8,377 bases of DNA, from contig DASTSM010000255.1 of the NCBI GenBank assembly GCA_035760685.1, positions 1 through 8,377 on the forward strand, given 5' to 3'. Of this stretch, positions 1 to 6,530 are shown piece by piece. The position numbers and the translations under genes were made by a program. The notes beneath the pieces are model-generated. The model saw only the letters and a list, made by a program, of their open reading frames with translations, was not told where the DNA came from and did no database searches. Positions within the stretch are counted from its first letter, which is position 1. Each line of letters begins with the position of its first letter. The stretch is from ZC4RG20 sp035760685. Lineage in GTDB: Bacteria > Pseudomonadota > Gammaproteobacteria > Steroidobacterales > Rariloculaceae.

Positions 1-2
1 GT

Positions 3-30
3 CGAAAAATCGGGTCTGACCCCATTTTCG
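3..30. repeat. Imperfect palindrome, dispersed-repeat or transposon-end-like
   Basis: The left arm (3-16) and right arm (18-30) are inverted copies around a central T at 17. The core reads GGGTC-T-GACCC and is flanked by A-rich and T-rich arms; one unpaired A and one mismatch interrupt the stem. I recall very similar GGGTCAGACCC-centred palindromes as recurrent dispersed elements, often near REP-associated or other transposases in proteobacterial genomes. That identification is from memory. No transposase is visible and I found no second copy in the window. It could instead be a weak terminator for a gene to the left, but no clean T-run follows it. Confidence 0.5.
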
Positions 31-166
31 TTTAGCTCGATGACGCGAAGCGCTCGTCGTGTTCCACAACGCCGATCTCACCCGTCCGACCGTTCGAATC
101 GCTGCCCCTACTCGAGACCGCGATGACCGCTAGACCCGTGCGGCTCGTTCGCGGATCGAGCGCGCG

Positions 167-2194
167 CTACATGAACCCGCGCTTGCGCAGCAGCGCCTCG
201 ACTCGGGGGTCGCGGCCGCGGAACCGGCGGTAAGCAACCGACGGATCGACGGTGTTGCCGACGGCGAGCACCTCGTTCCGAAGCCGAGCCGCCAAGGTCT
301 CGTCGTAAAGGTTTCCGCTCTCCTCGAAGGCCTCGATCGCGTCCGCGACGAGCGTGTCCGCCCAGAGGTAGCCGTAATAGCCGGCCGCGTAGGCTTCGCT
401 CGAGAACACGTGCGCGAAATGCGGAATCCTGTGACGCATCGCGATCTGCGGAGGGGCCTCGAGCTCGGCGAGCGTTTCGCGCTCGAACTCGCGCAGATCG
501 ACGTCCGCGCCCGCCAAGAGGTGCAGCTTCATATCGGCGATGCCCGAGACGAGGAACTCTGCGGTGCCGAACACCTGGTTGAAGCGCTTCGCCTTCTCGA
601 GCCGCTCGAGGATTTCGGGAGGAATGGGCCGACCCTCGCGGTCCGTCAGAAAGCGCAAGACCTCCGGCGTCTCGAGATAGCGCTCGTGAAACTGCGACGG
701 AAACTCGACGAAATCGCGCGCGGTGTTGGTGCCCGAAAGCGACGGGTAAGACACGTTCGAGGTCAAGCCGTGCAACGCGTGCCCGAACTCGTGGAACATC
801 GTGACCGCGTCGTTCCAGGAGATCAGGATCGGCTCGCCGGGCCTGCCTTTCATGAAGTTGGCGTTGTTCGAGACGATCGGCAGCACGGGCGTCGCTTTAA
901 GCTTGCTCTGATCGCGGTACTCGCTCATCCACGCGCCCGACTGCTTGCCGGGGCGCGCGTAAGGGTCGAAGTACCAGAGCCCGATAGTCCTTCCGCCGCG
1001 AGTGACCTCATATACCGTCACGTCCGCTTGGTAGACCGGCGCGTCGGCGAACCTTTCAAATCGATAGCCGTAGAGCCGTTCGGCCGCGGCGAACATGGCT
1101 TCGCGGATTTTATCGAGTTGCAGGTACGGCTTCAGCGCGTCCATGTCGAAGTCGTAGCGGGCGAGGCGCAGTCGCTCCGCGTAGTAGCGGGAGTCCCAAG
1201 GCTCGATCTCGAAGCCGCCGTCTTCGCGCGCAGCGATCTCCTGCATCTCCGCCACGTCCTTCTCGACCTGCGCCGCCGCGGGCCGCCAGACCTCGAGCAT
1301 GAGGTCCATGGCGGCCTCGGGGGTCTTCGCCATCGTGTCGGCCAGCCGCCAATGCGCGAAGCTCTCGTAGCCGAGCAGCTTCGAGCGCTCGGCCCGGAGC
1401 GCGAGGATCTCTTTCGCGACGGCGTTGTTGTCGTTCTCGTTGCCGAGATCGCCGCGCGAGGACCAGATGCGATACGCACGCTCGCGAAGCTGCCTGATCG
1501 GCGAGTAGGTCAGAAACGGCTCCATCGACGAGCGCGTATTCGCGATGACCCACCGGCCCGCGAGCCCGCGCGCGCCGGCTTCGACCTCGGCGGCCTCGAT
1601 CATGGACGCGGGGAGGCCGGTCAAGTGCGCCGGGTCGTCGATCACGAGGCATTGCTGCTCTTCGTCGGCGAGCACGTTTTGCGCGAAGCGCGTGTAGAGC
1701 ACGGCCAAGCGCCGATTGATGGCGGCCACGCGTTCCTTGGCGGCTCCGCCCGCTTTCGCGCCGTTCAGGACGAAGCGGGTGTGGTGAAACCAGGCGAGGC
1801 GCTTTTGCTCGGCCGACAGCGCTTGCTCGCTCTCGTACACCGACGCGATGCGGGCAAACAGCTGCGCGTTCTGAACGACCTCGTCGTCGAAGGCGGCGAG
1901 CAGCGTTTTGACCTCGGCCTCGATGGCATGAAATTCCGGGCCGCTCATCGTGCTCGCCCAGACCCAGAAGATCGGCAGCACACGCCGCAGCGACTCGCCG
2001 CTGCGTTCCATGGCCGCCAGGGTGTTCTCGAAGGTGGGCGGGTCGGGATCGGCCGCGACCGCTGCGAGCTCGCCGCGCTTCTCCTGCAAGGCTTGCTCGA
2101 TGGCGGGCTTGAGGTCGCCGGGCTTGACCTCGTCGAACGGCGGGAGGCCGCCGAAAGGTCCTTTCCAAGTCTCTATGAGCCGGCGGTAGGACAT
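167..2194 (-). CDS. dcp: M3 family zinc peptidase, peptidyl-dipeptidase Dcp type
   Basis: This 675-residue protein matches the usual length of bacterial Dcp, a zinc enzyme that removes C-terminal dipeptides from short peptides in protein turnover. The HExxH zinc motif lies in HEFGHALHGL (H468, E469, H472). The third ligand is E497, in DFVEFPSQ, 25 residues after H472 as expected for the family. The C-terminal GYYGYLWAD segment (about 607-613) and the closing FRGRDPRVEALLRKRG are family hallmarks. HALHGL together with VEFPSQ favours Dcp over oligopeptidase A (PrlC). There is no signal peptide, so it is probably cytoplasmic. The ATG at 2194 is the only plausible start: it sits just ahead of the conserved TWKGPFGGLPPFDEVKPGDLKPA region, but no clear Shine-Dalgarno precedes it. 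It lies 106 bp downstream of the aldehyde dehydrogenase on the same strand and may be read from the same transcript. A link to aromatic catabolism is not implied. Confidence 0.93.
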   Translation of the reverse strand: MSYRRLIETWKGPFGGLPPFDEVKPGDLKPAIEQALQEKRGELAAVAADPDPPTFENTLAAMERSGESLRRVLPIFWVWASTMSGPEFHAIEAEVKTLLAAFDDEVVQNAQLFARIASVYESEQALSAEQKRLAWFHHTRFVLNGAKAGGAAKERVAAINRRLAVLYTRFAQNVLADEEQQCLVIDDPAHLTGLPASMIEAAEVEAGARGLAGRWVIANTRSSMEPFLTYSPIRQLRERAYRIWSSRGDLGNENDNNAVAKEILALRAERSKLLGYESFAHWRLADTMAKTPEAAMDLMLEVWRPAAAQVEKDVAEMQEIAAREDGGFEIEPWDSRYYAERLRLARYDFDMDALKPYLQLDKIREAMFAAAERLYGYRFERFADAPVYQADVTVYEVTRGGRTIGLWYFDPYARPGKQSGAWMSEYRDQSKLKATPVLPIVSNNANFMKGRPGEPILISWNDAVTMFHEFGHALHGLTSNVSYPSLSGTNTARDFVEFPSQFHERYLETPEVLRFLTDREGRPIPPEILERLEKAKRFNQVFGTAEFLVSGIADMKLHLLAGADVDLREFERETLAELEAPPQIAMRHRIPHFAHVFSSEAYAAGYYGYLWADTLVADAIEAFEESGNLYDETLAARLRNEVLAVGNTVDPSVAYRRFRGRDPRVEALLRKRGFM

Positions 2195-2264
2195 GCGTGC
2201 GTCGTCGCGTGCGCCTTGTATGCGTCGAACCGGTCGCCGGCGGCACGCAAGGCGAGCCGTCGAG

Positions 2265-2304
2265 CGATCCGCACCGATCCGCTACGCCCGCTGCGATCCG
2301 CTAC
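2265..2304. repeat. Short direct repeats between aldehyde dehydrogenase and dcp
   Basis: The 11-mer CGATCCGCTAC occurs at 2275-2285 and again at 2294-2304. A shortened copy, CGATCCGC, is at 2265-2272. The last copy contains the stop codon (TAG, 2301-2303) of the aldehyde dehydrogenase gene. The function is unknown. It may be a small duplication, or a site upstream of dcp. I see no convincing promoter in the rest of the 106-bp gap. Confidence 0.45.
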
Positions 2305-3737
2305 TTCGCGACGCTGATGACCTCGGGCTCCATGTAGCTCTTGAGGCCGAGGATCGAGTACTGCCGCCCGACGCCGGATTCCTTCGCGCCGCCGAACGGC
2401 ACGAACGCCGACGTCGCGCGGTGCTGGTTGACCCACGCCGTGCCGACCTCGAGCCGAGCTGCGACGGCCTTGCCGCGCTCGACGTCGCTCGTCCAGACCG
2501 AGCCGCTCAGCCCATAGCGCGTGTCGTTTGCGCGCGCGACGGCGTCCTCGAGATCGGAGTACTTTAGGATCGGCACGATCGGCCCGAACTGTTCCTCGCG
2601 CACGAGCCGGCTGTCCTCGTCGATGTCCGTCACGATCGTCGGCGGGATGAAGTAGCCGGCGCCCGCCGGCACCTCGCCGCCCGCGAGGATCTTCGCGCCG
2701 CGCCGCTTCGTGTCCTCGAGCAGGTCGCGCACCTTGTCGTACTGCATCTTGTTCTGCAGCGGCCCGAGCTCGACGCCGGCGTCGAGGCCGTTGCCGACCT
2801 TGGCCTTGCGGGCTTCCTCCGCAAGCGCCGCGCAGAGCTCGTCGTAGACCTTCTCGTGCGCGTAGATGCGCTTGATCGCCATGCAGACCTGGCCGCTGTT
2901 GACGAACGCCGCGAAGAACATCTTCTTCGCGATGGCCTTCGGATCCGCGTCGTCGAGCACGATCGCGGCGTCGTTGCCGCCGAGCTCGAGCGTGATGCGC
3001 TTCAGCGTCTTCGCGGCGCTCGCGGCGACCTTCTTGCCCGTCGCGACGGAGCCCGTGAAAGAGATCTTGTCGATGCCTTCGTGCTCGGTCATCCACGCGC
3101 CGAGATCGTCGCCGCCCGCGAGCACGTTGACGACGCCCGCCGGAAAAATGTCCTTCATGAGCTCGCCGAGCTTGAGCGTCGTGAGCGGCGTATAGGGCGA
3201 GGGCTTCAGCACGACCGTGTTGCCCGTGTAGAGCGCGGAGACCAGCGGCCCGAGCGCGAGATTCACGGGGGCGTTCCAGGGCGTGATGATGCCGACAACG
3301 CCGAGGGGCCGATAGTGCAGCTCGATGTGGCGATCCTTGTCGTCGACGAGCGTCTCGACGGGAATCTCGATACTGATCATGCCTTCGGACTGCCCGGCGC
3401 CGCGCTCGATCTCGGCGATCGACTGCGCCAGCGGCTTGCCTTGCTCTCGCGTCAGCAGCTCGCCGAGGGCATGGCTCCGCTCCCGCAGCGCCGCGGCCAG
3501 GCGCTTGATGAGGCCCGCGCGTTCCTCGTACGAGGTGTTACGCCATTGCAAGAACGCGGCGCGGGCGGCGCGCACGGCCGCATCGAGATCCGCCCGTCCC
3601 GCCGCGGGGCAGCGCGCGAATACCGCGCCGAGCGCGGGATCGATGACGTCGAGCGAACGCTCGCCGCGCGCGAGGCGGCCGTCGATCAGCAAGGCGAAAT
3701 CGCTCCTTCGCTCGGCGTCTTCTGCTCTCTCGGCCAT
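2301..3737 (-). CDS. NAD(P)-dependent aldehyde dehydrogenase
   Basis: A 478-residue ALDH-superfamily enzyme that oxidises an aldehyde to its carboxylic acid. Numbered from the 3737 start, the visible active-site set is complete: N155 in ITPWNAP, K178 in LKPS, the FTGSVATGK dinucleotide-fold loop, general base E251 in LELGG, and nucleophile C285 in NSGQVC. The EEQFGP motif and a C-terminal PFGGAKESGVGR follow. The NSGQVCMAIKR context resembles the AldA-like subgroup, as I recall it. The open frame extends to an ATG at 3827, but I prefer 3737: GGAGG (3749-3753) lies 11 nt upstream, and the extra 30 residues look non-conserved. The gene is divergent from ligC, so it may be co-regulated and act on an aromatic or ring-opened aldehyde. 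The substrate is not shown by the sequence. Confidence 0.92.
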   Translation of the reverse strand: MAERAEDAERRSDFALLIDGRLARGERSLDVIDPALGAVFARCPAAGRADLDAAVRAARAAFLQWRNTSYEERAGLIKRLAAALRERSHALGELLTREQGKPLAQSIAEIERGAGQSEGMISIEIPVETLVDDKDRHIELHYRPLGVVGIITPWNAPVNLALGPLVSALYTGNTVVLKPSPYTPLTTLKLGELMKDIFPAGVVNVLAGGDDLGAWMTEHEGIDKISFTGSVATGKKVAASAAKTLKRITLELGGNDAAIVLDDADPKAIAKKMFFAAFVNSGQVCMAIKRIYAHEKVYDELCAALAEEARKAKVGNGLDAGVELGPLQNKMQYDKVRDLLEDTKRRGAKILAGGEVPAGAGYFIPPTIVTDIDEDSRLVREEQFGPIVPILKYSDLEDAVARANDTRYGLSGSVWTSDVERGKAVAARLEVGTAWVNQHRATSAFVPFGGAKESGVGRQYSILGLKSYMEPEVISVAK

Positions 3738-3951
3738 GGGGATCTCTACCTCCGCTTGTGCTCGCTCGGCGTCGACCGGCGAAAAGGCGGCGTCCGCAAG
3801 GCTGCGGCTTGCGGCCGTCCGGCTCATCTGAAGTAGAATTCATGATACACGATCGATCCTGAAGGGGTCCCCCGTTCAACCGAGTCGCCGGCGCGCCGAA
3901 GCGCACGCCCGGGGGCCGTCGTTCTCGCTGTCGAGTTGGAGGAGCAGTCAA
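3738..3951. promoter_or_regulatory. Divergent control region, aldehyde dehydrogenase / ligC
   Basis: These 214 bp separate two divergent genes and must carry promoters for both. There is a local AT-rich patch around 3834-3850 in otherwise GC-rich DNA. Weak plus-strand boxes are TTGCGG (3809-3814) and TAGAAT (3834-3839), with a 19-bp spacer. A weak minus-strand -10, TATCAT, lies at 3847-3842. Small palindromes (TCATGA, CGATCG and GGGGTCCCC) lie between about 3840 and 3875 and could be operator parts. No regulator gene is in the window. The existence of a control region is firm; the individual boxes are guesses. Confidence 0.5.
3938..3944 (+). promoter_or_regulatory. Strong ribosome binding site of ligC
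   Basis: GGAGGAG ends 7 nt before the ATG at 3952. It fixes the ligC start and argues against longer readings that begin at 3936. Confidence 0.85.
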
Positions 3952-4896
3952 ATGAAGATTGTCGTCGTCGGACAAGGTGCATTCGGTCGAAAGCATCTCG
4001 ACGGGCTCGAGAACATTCCGGACGTCGAAGTCGTGAGCCTCGCCGGCGGCAGCAAGGAAACGACGGAGCAGGTCGCGAAGCAATACGGCATCCGGCACTG
4101 GACGACGAATCTCGCCGAGGCGCTCGCCCAGCCCGGCGTCGAGGCCGCGATCATCACGTCGCCGACGCAGATGCATGCGTCGCAGGCCGTCGAGGTCATG
4201 CGGGCCGGCAAGCACGTCGAGATCGAGATTCCGATCGCGGATTCCCTCGCCGACGCCGAGCGCATCGACGAGGTGCAGCGCGAGACGGGCCTCGTCGCGA
4301 TGGCGGGCCACACGCGGCGCTTCAATCCGTCCCATCAATGGGTGCACAACCGCATCGAGGCCGGCGAGCTCAAGCTCCAGCATCTCGTCGTCCAGACCTT
4401 CTTCTTCAGGCGCAAGAACATCAACCTCGAGGGCAAGCCGCGAAGCTGGGTCGATCACCTGCTCTGGCATCACGCCTGCCACACGGTCGATCTCTTTCAG
4501 TATCAGAGCGGGGAGACGGCGTCCGACGTCTTCGCGCTCGAGGGCCCGCATCACCCCGAGCTCGGCATCGCGATGGACATGAGCATCGGCATGAAGACGC
4601 CGTCGGGCGCGGTTTGCACGCTCGCGCTCTCGTTCAACAACGACGGGCCCCAGGGCACGTTCTTCCGCTACATCTGCGACAACGGCACGTACGTCGCGCG
4701 CTACGACGATCTCTTCGACGGCAAGGACAAGCCCATCGACCTCTCGAAGGTCGCGGTCTCGAGCAACGGCATCGAGCTTCAGGACCGGGAGTTCATCGCG
4801 GCGATCCGCGAGCGCCGCGAGCCGACTTCGAGCGTGCGCCAGGTCATGCCCGCGATGCGGACGCTCGATCGGCTGGAGAAGTGCCTGCAGAAGTAG
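3952..4896 (+). CDS. ligC: 4-carboxy-2-hydroxymuconate-6-semialdehyde dehydrogenase (LigC/PmdC type)
   Basis: A 314-residue Gfo/Idh/MocA-fold oxidoreductase, the same size as LigC of Sphingobium SYK-6. In that family it oxidises the cyclic hemiacetal of the protocatechuate 4,5-cleavage product to 2-pyrone-4,6-dicarboxylate, with NAD(P)+. The N-terminal Rossmann motif is GQGAFG (7-12). Segments I recognise from LigC follow: SPTQMHA (70-76), GHTRRFNPSH (119-128), FFFRRKN (150-156), RSWVDHLLWHHACHTVDLF (164-182), HPELGIAMDMSI (201-212), SFNNDGPQGTFFRYICDNGT (227-246) and GIELQDREFIAAIRE (273-287). The usual EKP motif of the superfamily reads EIP (92-94), so its Lys is absent; I recall the same in LigC. 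The start at 3952 has a strong RBS. The gene lies 86 bp upstream of ligI, in pathway order and very likely one operon. The assignment is by recalled similarity. Confidence 0.92.
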   Translation: MKIVVVGQGAFGRKHLDGLENIPDVEVVSLAGGSKETTEQVAKQYGIRHWTTNLAEALAQPGVEAAIITSPTQMHASQAVEVMRAGKHVEIEIPIADSLADAERIDEVQRETGLVAMAGHTRRFNPSHQWVHNRIEAGELKLQHLVVQTFFFRRKNINLEGKPRSWVDHLLWHHACHTVDLFQYQSGETASDVFALEGPHHPELGIAMDMSIGMKTPSGAVCTLALSFNNDGPQGTFFRYICDNGTYVARYDDLFDGKDKPIDLSKVAVSSNGIELQDREFIAAIRERREPTSSVRQVMPAMRTLDRLEKCLQK

Positions 4897-4905
4897 GGCA
4901 GAAGA

Positions 4906-4973
4906 GAGGACACAGGAAGAAGCGAGCCGCCGGCAAACGCGAGCACGCAGGAAGAAGCGAGGACACAGGGAGG
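4906..4973 (+). repeat. Purine-rich repeated spacer between ligC and ligI
   Basis: Two motifs each occur twice in the 86-bp spacer. GAGGACACAGG lies at 4906-4916 and 4959-4969, and CAGGAAGAAGCGAG lies at 4913-4926 and 4948-4961. Their order is swapped between the halves, so the two units overlap differently. The second unit runs into GGGAGG (4968-4973), the likely Shine-Dalgarno for ligI 9 nt further on. The strand is very purine-rich, unlike its surroundings. It could be a dispersed small repeat or a spacer that affects translation or mRNA stability of ligI. No function is known to me. Confidence 0.6.
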
Positions 4974-4982
4974 CCCTTCGTC

Positions 4983-5867
4983 GTGGCAACGAGAGAGATT
5001 CCCGTCTGCATGGCGCCCGATCCGAATACGCGCGCGCCGAAGTACAAGCCGCCCGAGAACGCGTGCGATGCGCACTGCCATATCTTCGGGCCGGGCGACA
5101 AATACCCTTACGCGCCGGATCGAAGCTACACCCCGCCCGACGCTCCGCTCGAGCGCTTTCAGGAATTGCAGCGCACGCTCGGGCTCACGCGGGCCGTGCT
5201 CGTCAACGCGAGCTGCCACGGCACGGACAACACGGTGATCCTCGACGCGATCGCGCAGAGCGGCGGGCGCTATCGCGGCGTCGCGAACGTCGACGAGCCG
5301 GTCACGGACGCCGAGCTCGAGCGGCTGCACGCGGGCGGAATCCGGGGCATCCGCTTCAACTTCGTGCAGCACTTGGGCGGCACGCCGGACCTCGACGTCT
5401 TCAACCGGCTCGTGCGGCGCATCAAGCCGCTCGGCTGGCACGTCGTGCTGCATTTCGACGCCAAGGATCTGCTCGAGTTCGAGACGATGCTGCGCACCTT
5501 GCCCGTGCCGTTCATCATCGATCACATGGGCCGCGTGCCCGCGAAGGACGGGCTCGATCAGGAGCCGTTCAAGATCCTCAAGAACGTCGCGCGCATGGAG
5601 AACTGCTGGGTCAAGATCTGCGGCGCCGAGCGCATCTCCGCAATGGGCCCGCCGTTCACGGATGCCGTGCCGTTTGCTCAAGCGCTGCTCGAGATCGCGC
5701 CGGATCGCATCCTCTGGGGCACCGACTGGCCGCATCCGAACATCAAGAAGCACATGCCGAACGACGGCGACCTCGTCGATCTGATTCCGCTCATGATGCC
5801 GGACGCTGCGCTGCAGAAGCGCGTGCTCGTCGAGAATCCGGAGCGGTTGTACCGGTTTACGGCCTAA
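4983..5867 (+). CDS. ligI: 2-pyrone-4,6-dicarboxylate lactonase (LigI/PmdD type)
   Basis: A 294-residue amidohydrolase-superfamily protein. LigI/PmdD hydrolyses 2-pyrone-4,6-dicarboxylate to the open-chain dicarboxylic acid, the step after LigC. Visible hallmarks, numbered from the GTG start, are DAHCHIFGP (H31, H33), ASCHGTDN (76-83), GGIRGIRFNF (118-127, with R121 and R124 probable carboxylate binders), VLHFDA (H157), IIDHMGR (H181) and WGTDWPHPN (D248, the probable catalytic aspartate). The GTG at 4983 is preferred because GGGAGG (4968-4973) sits 9 nt upstream. The ATG at 5010, giving 285 residues, is a fair alternative with only a GAGAGAG ahead of it. The same frame is open back to 3936, but that part lies out of frame inside ligC and is not coding. 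The gene ends 7 bp before the convergent PIN gene. Confidence 0.92.
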   Translation: MATREIPVCMAPDPNTRAPKYKPPENACDAHCHIFGPGDKYPYAPDRSYTPPDAPLERFQELQRTLGLTRAVLVNASCHGTDNTVILDAIAQSGGRYRGVANVDEPVTDAELERLHAGGIRGIRFNFVQHLGGTPDLDVFNRLVRRIKPLGWHVVLHFDAKDLLEFETMLRTLPVPFIIDHMGRVPAKDGLDQEPFKILKNVARMENCWVKICGAERISAMGPPFTDAVPFAQALLEIAPDRILWGTDWPHPNIKKHMPNDGDLVDLIPLMMPDAALQKRVLVENPERLYRFTA

Positions 5868-5874
5868 ACGCTCC

Positions 5875-6294
5875 TCATCGGTCGAGCACGAGGCGAAAGG
5901 CTCGTCCCCGGCGCGTTCGATAAGTCGTGAAGCCGCGGCGGTCTAGCGTCAAGACGTCCGTCACGGCCGCCGCCTCCGAAAGCAGGACGAGGGTTGCGTC
6001 GGCGTAGTCCATGGGCGTGTCCGAATAGCGCTCCATGAGAGCGGCGGCTTCGCGGAGCTCGGGCTCCTGAGCGAGATCGTAGACTGCGACGTCTGCGTGC
6101 CCGATGAGATCGGCGAGCAGTCGCGGCCCGCGACGGGCGCTTGACACGAAGTGCATGGCTTCGGTGATGACCGCTCCGGTCGTGAGGAGCCGGCCCGTGA
6201 ACGCATCGATGTGCTCGACGACGAGGTTATGCGTGGGATCCGAAGCGTCGAGGTAAGCGACGATTGGCCCGGTATCGATGAGCCATGCGTTCAA
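5875..6294 (-). CDS. PIN-domain ribonuclease toxin (VapC-like)
   Basis: A 139-residue PIN-domain protein, probably the toxin of a type II toxin-antitoxin pair that cleaves RNA. Acidic metal-binding residues are present in the expected order: D7 (WLIDTGPIVAYLD), E45 (ITEAMH), D96 and D99 (MDYADATLV), and D118 (TLDRRGF). I chose the TTG start at 6294. It overlaps the antitoxin stop (TTGA, 6294-6291), which suits translational coupling, and gives a typical N-terminus with the first Asp at residue 7. An upstream ATG at 6330 would add 12 residues and overlap the antitoxin by 40 nt. The gene converges on ligI with 7 bp between stops and has no evident link to catabolism. The PIN call is strong; the cellular target is unknown. 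Confidence 0.87.
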   Translation of the reverse strand: MNAWLIDTGPIVAYLDASDPTHNLVVEHIDAFTGRLLTTGAVITEAMHFVSSARRGPRLLADLIGHADVAVYDLAQEPELREAAALMERYSDTPMDYADATLVLLSEAAAVTDVLTLDRRGFTTYRTRRGRAFRLVLDR

Positions 6295-6530
6295 TCTCGC
6301 CAGTTCCGCTGTCGGATCTCGCGTTGCCAAGCCGATTCCGGATCGGGCAGCCGCAGACTGCCGCGGAGACTGCCAAGCTTCTCCGACAACGGACGTTCCA
6401 CCACGGCTCGCTCGAGTATTTCGCGAACCAGCTTCGAAACGGTCTTGCGTTCCGCCTTGGCCTTGCGTGCCAAGGCGTCTCGCAGCGTCTTGTCGGTTCG
6501 AATCGTGATCGTCGTACGCATGTCGTACAT
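6291..6530 (-). CDS. Ribbon-helix-helix antitoxin (CopG/Arc-like)
   Basis: A 79-residue protein. Its N-terminal half has the ribbon-helix-helix pattern: a short strand (MRTTITIRTD, residues 4-13), helix A (KTLRDALARKAKAER), a turn at KTVS, and helix B (KLVREILERAVVE). The C-terminal tail, rich in charged and Trp residues, is the kind that wraps a PIN toxin. Such proteins neutralise the toxin and repress their own operon. The start at 6530 is chosen because GGAG (6544-6541) lies 10 nt upstream. The ATG at 6521 (76 residues) is possible, and the longer frame from 6596 adds non-conserved sequence. Its stop overlaps the toxin start. Confidence 0.82.
   Translation of the reverse strand: MYDMRTTITIRTDKTLRDALARKAKAERKTVSKLVREILERAVVERPLSEKLGSLRGSLRLPDPESAWQREIRQRNWRD
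6511..6528. promoter_or_regulatory. Possible antitoxin operator (direct repeat)
   Basis: GTCGTAC occurs at 6511-6517 and again at 6522-6528, an 11-bp period, about one helical turn. The repeats overlap the two candidate antitoxin start codons (6530 and 6521). CGTACG (6513-6518) is itself a palindrome. Ribbon-helix-helix antitoxins often bind short repeats one turn apart and repress their own operon. Part of this lies in coding sequence, so it may be chance. Confidence 0.3.

Noticed and set aside
88..112. GTTCGAATC (92-100), resembling a tRNA T-loop
   Set aside because: The flanking stem pairs at only about 3 of 5 positions, there is no CCA end, and the 90 bp upstream hold no D or anticodon arm. 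No tRNA or attachment site can be supported.
40..126. 28-codon Arg-rich frame between the palindrome and dcp
   Set aside because: No ribosome binding site, and the composition is that of random GC-rich DNA. I see nothing else supportable in 31-166.
410..2317. Long plus-strand open frame (635 codons) opposite dcp
   Set aside because: It mirrors dcp codon by codon, is extremely Arg/Val/Leu/Glu-rich and has no domain motif. Such antisense frames are normal in GC-rich DNA. The same holds for the plus-strand frame at 2856-3836 and the minus-strand frames at 2173-3096, 3538-4989 and 4779-5753.
3936..5867. 643-codon frame read as a fusion protein ending in LigI
   Set aside because: Its first 350 codons are an out-of-frame, Arg-rich reading of ligC. 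Only the part from 4983 (or 5010) has LigI motifs and a ribosome binding site.
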